Part shown: in pieces, positions 1-6,529 of the stretch
Position numbering within the stretch: position 1 is the first letter of the stretch
Layout of the letters: every line of letters begins with the position of its first letter
Origin: JBBQKF01 sp964549475
Lineage (GTDB): Bacteria > Bacillota > Clostridia > Saccharofermentanales > UBA5734
DNA length: 15,456 nucleotides
Assembly (NCBI GenBank): GCA_964549475.1
Contig: CAZJXH010000071.1
Span: forward strand, 1 to 15,456
Direction of reading: 5' to 3'
Notes under the pieces: model-generated
What the model saw: only the letters and a program-made list of their open reading frames with translations
Databases searched by the model: none
Told to the model about the DNA's origin: nothing
Made by a program: the position numbers and the translations under genes

Positions 1-47
1 GGAACTGAACCGCAAAAGGTGCGGAAATCAAGGCTTGCATTGCAGAA

Positions 48-755
48 ATGATCGCAAAATCCACGGGCGGCTGCAAGGGTATGGGCGGTTCCATGCACAT
101 TGCGGATTTCCATGTGGGAATGCTGGGCGCGAACGGTATCGTAGGTGCCGGAATACCAATCGCGACAGGAGCGGGATTAACATGTAAATACAAAGGAAAG
201 AGACAGGTTGCGGTGTCGTTTTTTGGCGATGGCGCGACCAATGAAGGCGCTTTTCATGAAGCCGTCAACATGGCTGCCGTATGGAAACTGCCGGTGGTAT
301 TCATCTGCGAGAATAATGTTTATGGATACTCGACCCATTATAAAAGGGTCATGCTGCTGGACGATATCGCGCAAAGAGCCTCTGCATACGGGATCCCGGG
401 GATTGTAGCGGACGGGATGGATGTGCTGGATGTATATGAAAAGACAAAAGCGGCTGTTGAAAAAGCCAGAAACGGCGAAGGACCGACTTTGATCGAATGC
501 AAAACCTATCGGTTCATGGGGCATGCGCGTTTTGAAAAACCGAATTACAGATCGAAGGAAGAAGTGGAAGAATGGAAGAAAAAGGATCCGATTGTCCTGT
601 TTAAACAATATCTATCAGAGAAAAAAGATGTGAAAGAAGAGGAGCTTGACAAGATCGAAAAGTCCGTGGATATGGAAATAGAGGCGGCGGTGGTGTTTGC
701 TGAGAACAGTCCCGACCCTCAGCCCTATGATTATATGAAATATATTTATGCATAA
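48..755 (+). CDS. 2-oxoacid/acetoin dehydrogenase E1 component, alpha subunit (5' truncated)
   Basis: This is the thiamine-diphosphate-binding alpha subunit of a 2-oxoacid or acetoin dehydrogenase E1, which forms an alpha2beta2 tetramer with the next gene product. The thiamine-diphosphate/Mg motif is visible as GDG at residues 60-62 of the stretch given here, with the paired NN at 89-90. The family signatures GGSMHIADF and ANGIVG precede it. A loop with GHARFEKPNYR followed by KEEVEEWKKKDPI matches the usual C-terminal region. Only 235 residues are present against about 320-330 in the family, so roughly 85-90 N-terminal residues lie outside the window. The ATG at 48 is not a real start: it has no ribosome site, and family-like sequence (AKGAEIKACIAE) continues upstream to base 12. 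An in-frame TGA lies at 6-8. The family is certain; the choice between pyruvate, acetoin and another acyloin or 2-oxoacid as substrate is not. Confidence 0.9.
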   Translation: MIAKSTGGCKGMGGSMHIADFHVGMLGANGIVGAGIPIATGAGLTCKYKGKRQVAVSFFGDGATNEGAFHEAVNMAAVWKLPVVFICENNVYGYSTHYKRVMLLDDIAQRASAYGIPGIVADGMDVLDVYEKTKAAVEKARNGEGPTLIECKTYRFMGHARFEKPNYRSKEEVEEWKKKDPIVLFKQYLSEKKDVKEEELDKIEKSVDMEIEAAVVFAENSPDPQPYDYMKYIYA

Positions 756-772
756 ATAATTACTTTAGCATT

Positions 773-776
773 GGAG
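773..776 (+). promoter_or_regulatory. Ribosome binding site fixing the E1 beta start
   Basis: GGAG lies six bases before the ATG at 783. A TTG at 771 is in frame but overlaps this site, so the ATG is the better start. Confidence 0.7.
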
Positions 777-782
777 AACGAT

Positions 783-1175
783 ATGGAAGCGAAGAAAATA
801 GTGGACGCTCTAAGGCAGGCTTTGATCGAGGAAATGGATAAAGATGAGAATATCATTTTATTAGGCGAGGATATCGGTGTCTTAGGCGGAGCCTACCGGG
901 TGACCGACGGGCTTATGAAAAAGTACGGAGAGAACCGGGTGATCGATACGCCGATTTCGGAGAACGGAATCATCGGCGCGGCGGTTGGCGCGGCAATGAC
1001 AGGGCTTCGGGTGGTTGCCGAGATACAGTTCAATGGTTTTCTGACTTGCGCAATGGACCAGATCTGCAATCAGGCGGCCAAAATGAGATTCATGATGGGC
1101 GGGCAGGTAAAGGTTCCAATTGTCATAAGGACGCCGATCGGGTCAACCGGAAGGGCAGCCCAGCATTCCCAGTAG
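783..1175 (+). CDS. 2-oxoacid/acetoin dehydrogenase E1 beta subunit, N-terminal part up to in-frame TAG
   Basis: This is the N-terminal 130 residues of the E1 beta subunit, the pyrimidine-binding half of the thiamine-diphosphate site. Recognisable family blocks are LLGEDIGVLGGAYRVTDGL, DTPISENGIIGAAVGAA, and RTPIGSTGRAAQHSQ at the end. The frame then meets TAG at 1173-1175 and continues without any shift into LEAWFMHTPGLKVVMP, exactly as in an intact family member. Codons 783-1808 would give a 341-codon gene, a normal length, if codon 131 were sense. The gene lies 27 bases after the E1 alpha stop and is clearly in the same operon. On its own this fragment ends inside the first domain and should not be active. 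It may be a disrupted gene, a base error, or a readthrough (for example pyrrolysine) gene. Confidence 0.85.
   Translation: MEAKKIVDALRQALIEEMDKDENIILLGEDIGVLGGAYRVTDGLMKKYGENRVIDTPISENGIIGAAVGAAMTGLRVVAEIQFNGFLTCAMDQICNQAAKMRFMMGGQVKVPIVIRTPIGSTGRAAQHSQ
1173..1175 (+). other. In-frame amber codon inside the E1 beta frame
   Basis: TAG replaces codon 131 of a 341-codon E1 beta frame running from 783 to 1808. The residues on both sides (AQHSQ before, LEAWF after) are conserved family sequence and the frame is unchanged. Homologues carry Ser or Cys here, as I recall the family consensus. A TCG-to-TAG change would be a single base. The annotated stops of neighbouring genes are mainly TAA and TGA. 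Confidence 0.9.
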
Positions 1176-1178
1176 CTT

Positions 1179-1182
1179 GAGG
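1179..1182 (+). promoter_or_regulatory. Possible internal ribosome site for restart after the amber codon
   Basis: GAGG sits four bases after the TAG and eight bases before an in-frame ATG at 1191. The spacing would permit translational reinitiation, but the sequence is also ordinary coding sequence (codons for Leu-Glu-Ala), so this may be chance. Confidence 0.3.
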
Positions 1183-1190
1183 CATGGTTC

Positions 1191-1808
1191 ATGCATACCC
1201 CGGGGCTGAAAGTGGTGATGCCGTCTACGCCGTATGATGCGAAGGGCCTGCTGAAATCGGCAATACAAGATGATAATCCGGTGATGTTCTTTGAACACAA
1301 ACTGCTATACGGCGGAGCTTCCGCAGGCGGGAAAGCTTCAAGCGCTGTGGACAGTCTGGATGATACATTCAAACCCGCACCGGAGGAGGAATATTATATT
1401 CCTCTTGGTGTAGCGGATATCAAACGCTCCGGCAAGGATGTCACGGTGGTCGCCACATCGTATATGCTGCATAAGTCGATGAAAGCGGCAAAAATACTGG
1501 CGGAGGAAGGAATCGATGTAGAAGTCATCGACCCGCGGACACTGGTGCCTTTGGATAAGGAGACAATCCTGAAATCCGTGCAAAAAACGGGAAGGCTGAT
1601 TATTGTAAGCGAGGATGTCCTGATGTGCGGCGTAGCTTCGGAAATATCGGCGATGGTTGCAGAAGAGGCGATCTACAGCCTTGATGCACCGATTAAAAGA
1701 GTCAGTGTGCCAAACACCTCCATTCCTTTTGCACCAGGGTGTGAAAAGGTTGTCATTCCTCAGGAGGAAGACATTATGGAAGCGATAAGGTCTGTTTTCA
1801 AAGACTGA
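1191..1808 (+). CDS. 2-oxoacid/acetoin dehydrogenase E1 beta subunit, C-terminal part after in-frame TAG
   Basis: This carries the rest of E1 beta, from the end of the pyrimidine domain through the transketolase C-terminal domain that contacts E2. Visible blocks include HTPGLKVVMPSTPYDAKGLL, DNPVMFFEHKLLYG, IPLGVADIKRSGKDVTVVATSYM, VIDPRTLVPLD and the closing PNTSIPFAPGCEKVVIPQEEDI. A segment of about 15 residues after LLYGG (rich in Ala, Gly and Ser) looks longer than in typical members. The 205-residue frame begins at the first Met after the TAG and is in the same frame as the upstream part. The coding sequence shows no decay apart from the amber codon, which argues for a recent lesion, a sequencing error or suppression rather than an old pseudogene. 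Confidence 0.85.
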   Translation: MHTPGLKVVMPSTPYDAKGLLKSAIQDDNPVMFFEHKLLYGGASAGGKASSAVDSLDDTFKPAPEEEYYIPLGVADIKRSGKDVTVVATSYMLHKSMKAAKILAEEGIDVEVIDPRTLVPLDKETILKSVQKTGRLIIVSEDVLMCGVASEISAMVAEEAIYSLDAPIKRVSVPNTSIPFAPGCEKVVIPQEEDIMEAIRSVFKD

Positions 1809-1832
1809 ACCATAGAGAAAGGATCATCCGAA

Positions 1833-3167
1833 ATGGCGATACCAATTATAATTCCAAAAGAAGGGCAGTCGATGGAAACTGCGACCATAACCAGATGGAG
1901 TGTGAAAAAAGGCGATATAGTCCGTATGGGCGATGTATTATGCGAGGTAGAAAGTGAGAAAGCCTCTTTTGATATCGAATCTCCCGTCAGTGGAACCGTA
2001 TTGGATATTTTTTATGATGCTTATGCGCAAGTGCCTGTAGCCGTGGCGATCGCTGTGATTGGAAAAAAAGGCGAGGATTATGAGAGCTTTCGTCCAAAAG
2101 CAAGTGTCAGTAAAACAGATAGCAGCAATGAACATGAAAAATCCGATGAAGAAAATCCTGTCGAGATTTCCAAGCTTTCAACCAGTCAAAATGATTTTTT
2201 ACAGACAAGATCCGCAGAGGTGTCCCCCCGCGCAAAAAAACTGGCAAAAGACAGAAATATTCCGATATCTCTTATTATTAGAAGCAAAGTTAAGGAAGGT
2301 CCTGTCACGGAGAAGGATGTCATGAAATATCTATCCGGCAATCACCCCCTGACACCTGCGGCACGAGAATATGTCAAGAATGCAGGCATAAGCAAGGTTC
2401 CTTCCTCCGGCACCGGATTAGGAAGCCGGGTTACCGTACAAGATGTGCTTGCCTGTGATAAAGAAGTCAGGCATACGTCCGAAGCAGCGCCGATTCCTCT
2501 ATCAGGCATGCGCAAGACCATATCGGAAAAAATGCTCTCTTCTATCCAGACAACAGCGCAATTCACGCTGAACTGCCATGCGGACGCGACCGCTTTGCTG
2601 GCTTTGCGCGCGAAGATGAAAGAAAGCCCGCTTGAACTGGACGGCGTAACCATCAATGATATCATACTGTATGCTGTTGCAAAAACACTTGTAAATTTCA
2701 AAGAGATGAATGCGCACTTTGTGAATGGCATTCTTACCCGGTTCGAGCAGGTCAACCTGGGCTGTGCGGTCGCTGTGCCGGACGGACTGCTTGTGCCTGT
2801 TATAAAAGAAGCCGACAGGATGAGCATTAAACAAATATCCGGAACGATGAAATCCCTTGCCCTCGCCTGCAGAGAAGGCCGGATCAAACCGCAGGAGATC
2901 CGGGGCGGCACTTTTACGGTGACCAGTCTGGGATCGCTTGGAATAGAATTCTTCACTCCGATATTGAATCTTCCGGAGGTAGGAATACTAGGCGTTGGCG
3001 CAATACAGCCGCGCCCGGTTCGTAAAAACGGCGCCATGGAGTTTATAGACCATATAGCCCTTTCCCTTACTGTGAATCATCAAATCATTGATGGTACCGT
3101 TGGTGCCGGATTCCTGAAACTTTTAACAAAATATCTGGCAGACATTGATTTGCTTCTGGCTGTGTAA
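1833..3167 (+). CDS. 2-oxoacid dehydrogenase complex E2, dihydrolipoyl acyltransferase
   Basis: E2 is the core of the complex. It accepts the acyl group from E1 on a swinging lipoyl arm and transfers it to CoA. The 444-residue product has one lipoyl domain at about 2-78, with the lipoyl-lysine motif VESEKASFDIESPVSG (Lys43). A Ser/Glu-rich linker follows. There are two segments resembling peripheral-subunit-binding domains (about 131-166, SPRAKKLAKDRNIP; about 174-207, TPAAREYVKNAGI). The catalytic domain runs from about 218 to the end. The acyltransferase motif reads NHQIIDG, with His416 and Asp420 retained where the family usually has DHRxxDG. GTFTVTSLGSLG and PEVGILGVGAI are also typical. 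The start ATG follows AGAAAGGA, 24 bases after the E1 beta stop. Acyl specificity cannot be read from this. Confidence 0.93.
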   Translation: MAIPIIIPKEGQSMETATITRWSVKKGDIVRMGDVLCEVESEKASFDIESPVSGTVLDIFYDAYAQVPVAVAIAVIGKKGEDYESFRPKASVSKTDSSNEHEKSDEENPVEISKLSTSQNDFLQTRSAEVSPRAKKLAKDRNIPISLIIRSKVKEGPVTEKDVMKYLSGNHPLTPAAREYVKNAGISKVPSSGTGLGSRVTVQDVLACDKEVRHTSEAAPIPLSGMRKTISEKMLSSIQTTAQFTLNCHADATALLALRAKMKESPLELDGVTINDIILYAVAKTLVNFKEMNAHFVNGILTRFEQVNLGCAVAVPDGLLVPVIKEADRMSIKQISGTMKSLALACREGRIKPQEIRGGTFTVTSLGSLGIEFFTPILNLPEVGILGVGAIQPRPVRKNGAMEFIDHIALSLTVNHQIIDGTVGAGFLKLLTKYLADIDLLLAV

Positions 3168-3172
3168 ATCGG

Positions 3173-3192
3173 AATGCAGAATAATGCAGAAT
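3173..3192 (+). repeat. Exact 10-bp tandem repeat between E2 and the isomerase
   Basis: AATGCAGAAT occurs twice back to back in the 92-base gap after E2. The embedded word GGAATGCAGA (3171-3180) recurs in direct orientation at 9122-9131, before the E3 gene. GGATTGAAAT (3205-3214) recurs at 9140-9149. The rest of the gap is AT-rich and holds a weak promoter-like pair, TTGAAA at 3208 and CATAAA at 3232. Confidence 0.8.
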
Positions 3193-3259
3193 AGTAGGGA
3201 ATATGGATTGAAATACATTGCAATTTTGAATCATAAAATAAAAAACGAGGGGGAAATGT

Positions 3260-4243
3260 ATGAACAAATCACGTAAGTTTTCTTGTGGAATTGGATCTTT
3301 TGGAAATGTGTCCGACCGGTTTGTAACGGAGGGATATAAGGAGTCTGTGTCTGTAAAGGATATGATCGGCATGGCTCGGCAAATTCCGGAAATAGGCGCA
3401 CTGGAATTCGTCCATGGCGCTCATGTAACCCGAAAGACCGCTTTGGAGGTTAAAGATTGGATGGATGAGGCAGGCCTCAAGACTTCCATCGTGCTGCCGG
3501 ACCTGTGGACAAAGAAAAAATGGGGAAAAGGCTCCCTGACAAGCGCAGACGCCAGGGTCCGCGAGGATGCCAAAGCGGAGATAAGGGAAGCGATCGCGGT
3601 CGCAAGAATATTGGGATGCGACATGATCAATATATGGTTTGGACAAGATGGCTGGGAGTATTCCTTCTGTCAGGATTATATCGAGGCATGGAATAAAATC
3701 GCTAAGTCTGTCCGCGAAATTGCTTTAGAGAACAGCGACATGCGGATCGCGATCGAGTATAAGATCAAAGAACCCCGGGCGAATATGCACATAGGGACTG
3801 TTTGCAAAGTGCTGATGATGATCAAGGATACCGGCTGTGACAATGTCGGCGTTGTTCTTGATATCGGACATGCGCTGGCCGCCTATGAGAATCCGTCACA
3901 GAGTGTCGCATTGCTTAAAATGAATGGCGATAAGCTTTTCCATACCCACTTCAATGATAACTACCGCCTGTGGGATGACGATATGATCGCAGGGTCCGTT
4001 CATACCATCGAGTATCTGGAGTTTCTGTATTGGATGAGAAAGACGAATTTCACCGGCTGGTATTCACTGGACATTTTCCCATACAGGGAAGACGGGATAA
4101 AAGCGGCACAAGAGAGCATCTTCTGGGTCAATTGCCTTGACGGGGTCATCGATAAGATCGGAATGGACAGAATCGGGCAGGTTATTGCATTGGATGATGC
4201 GAATGCGGCATTAGCCATGGTCAGAAAAGCTTTATTTGATTGA
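3260..4243 (+). CDS. TIM-barrel sugar isomerase/epimerase (xylose isomerase-like)
   Basis: A soluble 327-residue protein of the xylose-isomerase-like TIM-barrel superfamily, whose members interconvert aldoses and ketoses or epimerise ketoses with a divalent metal. Candidate metal and catalytic residues fall at strand ends as expected: Glu166 in IEYKIKEPR, Asp201 and His204 in VVLDIGHAL, His228/His230 in FHTHFNDN, and Asp271 in YSLDIFPYRED. The motif DNYRLWDDDMIAG after the fifth strand resembles members related to rhamnose isomerase or tagatose epimerase. The start is the ATG after GAGGGGG with six bases between. An overlapping ATG at 3256 opens only a six-codon frame. The gene sits between E2 and a sugar importer, so it probably acts on the imported compound. 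Its substrate cannot be assigned from sequence alone. Confidence 0.85.
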   Translation: MNKSRKFSCGIGSFGNVSDRFVTEGYKESVSVKDMIGMARQIPEIGALEFVHGAHVTRKTALEVKDWMDEAGLKTSIVLPDLWTKKKWGKGSLTSADARVREDAKAEIREAIAVARILGCDMINIWFGQDGWEYSFCQDYIEAWNKIAKSVREIALENSDMRIAIEYKIKEPRANMHIGTVCKVLMMIKDTGCDNVGVVLDIGHALAAYENPSQSVALLKMNGDKLFHTHFNDNYRLWDDDMIAGSVHTIEYLEFLYWMRKTNFTGWYSLDIFPYREDGIKAAQESIFWVNCLDGVIDKIGMDRIGQVIALDDANAALAMVRKALFD

Positions 4244-4412
4244 AAGAGAAAAATTCAGCTCTCAGGCGATTTTGGGCCTTGGAACAATAGAATCTTTGAA
4301 ACAGTCTCTTAAGAGCTCTAGGGGAAGTTGTTTTTTAGATAATTCTGGATAGTTTAAATGGATGTCAATCAAAGCTAGTCAGAGAAATTATTATTTAAAA
4401 GGAGGTTTGTTC
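4244..4412 (+). promoter_or_regulatory. Non-coding gap before the importer, with palindromes (possible internal promoter or leader)
   Basis: This 169-base gap is the longest within the operon. It contains a perfect 10-bp palindrome CTCTTAAGAG (4306-4315) overlapping AGAGCTCT (4312-4319), and an upstream AGCTCT (4257-4262) that could pair with AGAGCT. A T6 run (4331-4336) and GATAAT (4338-4343, resembling a -10 box) follow, but no well-spaced -35 box is seen. No known riboswitch is recognised. A role in separate control of the importer is inference only. Confidence 0.3.
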
Positions 4413-5444
4413 ATGAAAAAATTACTGGCTATTTTTCTAACTGCGGCCATGTCTTTCACACTGCTTGCGGGGTGCGGATCTACCACCGCAACTTCTTCGA
4501 CAGCTCAATCGAATACGCAGTCGAGCAAAACGAGTAAAACGATTAAAATCGGAATTTCATTTGATTCACTGGAGTCGCAATGGCTGGTGAAGAATCATAA
4601 GGTATTGGAAGATGAAATCAAAAAGCAGGGCGCGGAAGTCATTTCCGTAATGGCTGAAGGAGATGCCACAAAACAGAATCAGCAAATTGAAAACCTGATC
4701 GCCCAGGGAGTGGACGCCATTATCTGCTTCCCCAAGGACAGTGCTGCTATCGTCACTTCGATCAAGAAATGCAAAGCGGCGAATATTCCGATCATAATGG
4801 ATAACCGGTCTGTTTCCGGCGACGTTCTTCCAGACGCACAGGTAGTCGCCAATAACAAAGGCATGGCAACGAAGGTATTGCAGGCATTCGCGGATAAAGC
4901 AAAAAAAGACGGGAAGAAGTATAATGTCATCCTTTTGGTCGGCGGTCTCAGCGATGAAAACGCAGTTTTCCGCAAAGCCGGCCATGACGAAGCAATAAAG
5001 AACAACCCGGACGTCTTTAAAGTTGTTGCAGAGGTTCCGACGGAATGGAAACTGGATGTCGCTTTAAACGGACTTCAAAATGCATTGCAGGCCCATCCGG
5101 ATGCGAACCTGATCATCACCCCGTCCGACTATTTATTTCCACCGATCAAATCCGCATTGGAACAGATCAACCGCTGGGCGAAAATCGGCGATCCCAAGAA
5201 CTTCCCTGTGGTAAGCTTTGACGGCGACGAAGTGGGCATGCAGTATCTGAAAGACGGATACAACTGGGGCGATGCCGCACAAGATGCCAATGCCGAAGGC
5301 AAAATGTGTGTCGAGTGGGCATTCAAGCTCATCAAAGGAGAAAAACCCGCACAAAATCTGATTTACGATGAAGGCCAGATTGTTACAGTGGACAATTTCA
5401 AAGAAGTCGCGCCTACTGTCTGGAGTTATGACTTGCTCAAATGA
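4413..5444 (+). CDS. Sugar ABC transporter substrate-binding lipoprotein
   Basis: This extracytoplasmic receptor captures the substrate and delivers it to the permeases encoded downstream. The 343-residue product begins with a lipoprotein signal peptide (MKK, a hydrophobic core, then the lipobox LLAGC with Cys21 as the lipidation site). A Ser/Thr-rich linker follows, then a type-I periplasmic-binding fold of the ribose/xylose-binding class. Typical pieces are KIGISFDSLESQW, the block QNQQIENLIAQGVDAII, the ligand-proximal IIMDNRSV, and VVSFDGDEVGMQYL near the C-terminus. The start chosen is the ATG seven bases after AAAGGAGG; an in-frame ATG at 4362 lies upstream of that site and lacks a signal-peptide context. 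The ligand is likely a monosaccharide or polyol but cannot be named. Confidence 0.93.
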   Translation: MKKLLAIFLTAAMSFTLLAGCGSTTATSSTAQSNTQSSKTSKTIKIGISFDSLESQWLVKNHKVLEDEIKKQGAEVISVMAEGDATKQNQQIENLIAQGVDAIICFPKDSAAIVTSIKKCKAANIPIIMDNRSVSGDVLPDAQVVANNKGMATKVLQAFADKAKKDGKKYNVILLVGGLSDENAVFRKAGHDEAIKNNPDVFKVVAEVPTEWKLDVALNGLQNALQAHPDANLIITPSDYLFPPIKSALEQINRWAKIGDPKNFPVVSFDGDEVGMQYLKDGYNWGDAAQDANAEGKMCVEWAFKLIKGEKPAQNLIYDEGQIVTVDNFKEVAPTVWSYDLLK

Positions 5445-5455
5445 TTTCTTATCAG

Positions 5456-5493
5456 AGAGGTTCGGGAGATGGTTCTTCATCTCCCGGGTCTCT
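5456..5493 (+). other. Intercistronic hairpin between binding protein and permease
   Basis: A perfect 9-bp stem (CGGGAGATG 5463-5471 with CATCTCCCG 5478-5486) closes a 6-base loop. It extends outward by seven more pairs including G-U wobbles, to about 16 bp. No T run follows, so it is not an intrinsic terminator. Such hairpins commonly protect the 3' end of the binding-protein message so that it accumulates above the permease message. Confidence 0.75.
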
Positions 5494-5513
5494 AGCTTAA
5501 AGGGAGACTGCTT

Positions 5514-6515
5514 ATGAAATTTGATATTGACAAAGCCGCAAAGAAATCGGTAAGGGCTGTATTTTATGAGACTCCCATACTGCCCCTGCTAATTATTGTA
5601 TTTGCCGGAGCTTGTCTGTTTATTCCGAATTTTGCTACTGCATACAACCTGAAAAATGTTCTGCTTCAATCTGCCGACATCCTGATCATCGCCTGCGGCG
5701 TCACGTTTGTTGTTTTAAACGGCGGTATTGATTTTTCCGCGACATCGATCCTTACGCTTGGAAGCGTCGTGGGCGCTTATATCATGGCTCTTTCTCCCCT
5801 GGCCTCCACCCCTGCGATATCGATTCCGGCAGCGATTATTGTCATGGCCGGAATGGGCGTTGTCATTGGCGCAATCAATGGATTCTCTGTAACCGTTCTT
5901 AAAATTCCCTCTTTTATCGCAACGCTTGCCACTCAGCTGGCGGTATCCGGCATTGCGGTATTCTTTACCAGCACAGTGAGCGACAAAGCATCGATTTCAG
6001 GCCTTCCGGAAGCCTTCTTTGTTTTAGGTGGAACAGGAAAATTCTTTTTTGTTCCGGTGGCCATTTCTTTATTGATCTGGGGTTTTTCCCACTGGCTGCT
6101 GAAATATAGTGTATATGGAAGAAGAATTTATGCGATTGGTGTAAATCCCAAAGCATCTTTCATATCCGGTATTTCTGTGAAAAAAACAATTTTTGCGATG
6201 ATGGTGCTGTCCGGCTTGTTCGCCGGGATCGCCAGTGTCATTGCCACTGCGCGAAACCAGGTCGGAGTCTCCTCCCTTGGCGACAAGATGTTTATCACGA
6301 TCATTGCAAGTATCATCGTGGGCGGCAACAGCACATCGGGAGGCTTTGGAGGATTCAAGCATACTCTTTACGGCGTCTTGTTTATTACCATACTCAATAA
6401 CACCATGAATCTGTTAGGAGTGGAATGGTATGTGATCATGATTATACAGGGGTTGTTGATTGTCGTCGCGGCGATGATGGATTATGTTTTAAACAAGAGA
6501 CGCAAGACCAACTGA
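5514..6515 (+). CDS. Sugar ABC transporter permease (BPD_transp_2 type), first
   Basis: An integral membrane permease of the ribose/arabinose/xylose/AI-2 class, 333 residues, with about eight to ten hydrophobic segments from residue 21 to the end. Family marks are GGIDFS at 70-75, the cytoplasmic-loop block YGRRIYAIGVNPKAS from residue 201 (the likely contact to the ATPase), and a Gly-rich segment (GGNSTSGGFGG) near the C-terminus. The ATG follows AAAGGGAG with seven bases between. It is translated just ahead of the ATPase gene, whose ribosome site begins two bases after this stop. With the second permease it probably forms a heterodimeric channel. Confidence 0.92.
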   Translation: MKFDIDKAAKKSVRAVFYETPILPLLIIVFAGACLFIPNFATAYNLKNVLLQSADILIIACGVTFVVLNGGIDFSATSILTLGSVVGAYIMALSPLASTPAISIPAAIIVMAGMGVVIGAINGFSVTVLKIPSFIATLATQLAVSGIAVFFTSTVSDKASISGLPEAFFVLGGTGKFFFVPVAISLLIWGFSHWLLKYSVYGRRIYAIGVNPKASFISGISVKKTIFAMMVLSGLFAGIASVIATARNQVGVSSLGDKMFITIIASIIVGGNSTSGGFGGFKHTLYGVLFITILNNTMNLLGVEWYVIMIIQGLLIVVAAMMDYVLNKRRKTN

Positions 6516-6529
6516 CGGGAGGAAATCAC

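Noticed and set aside
10..24. Stem-loop as a SECIS element for the TGA at 6-8
   Set aside because: The stem is only 5 bp and begins one base after the codon, unlike known bacterial SECIS placement, and it lies at the sequence end.
2342..3037. Minus-strand frame of 231 residues inside E2
   Set aside because: It is entirely antisense to a clear E2 catalytic domain, and its protein has no recognisable family pattern.
6425..6529. Longer start for the importer ATPase
   Set aside because: It lies inside the permease gene; GTG at 6530 has GGGAGG and gives a standard N-terminus.
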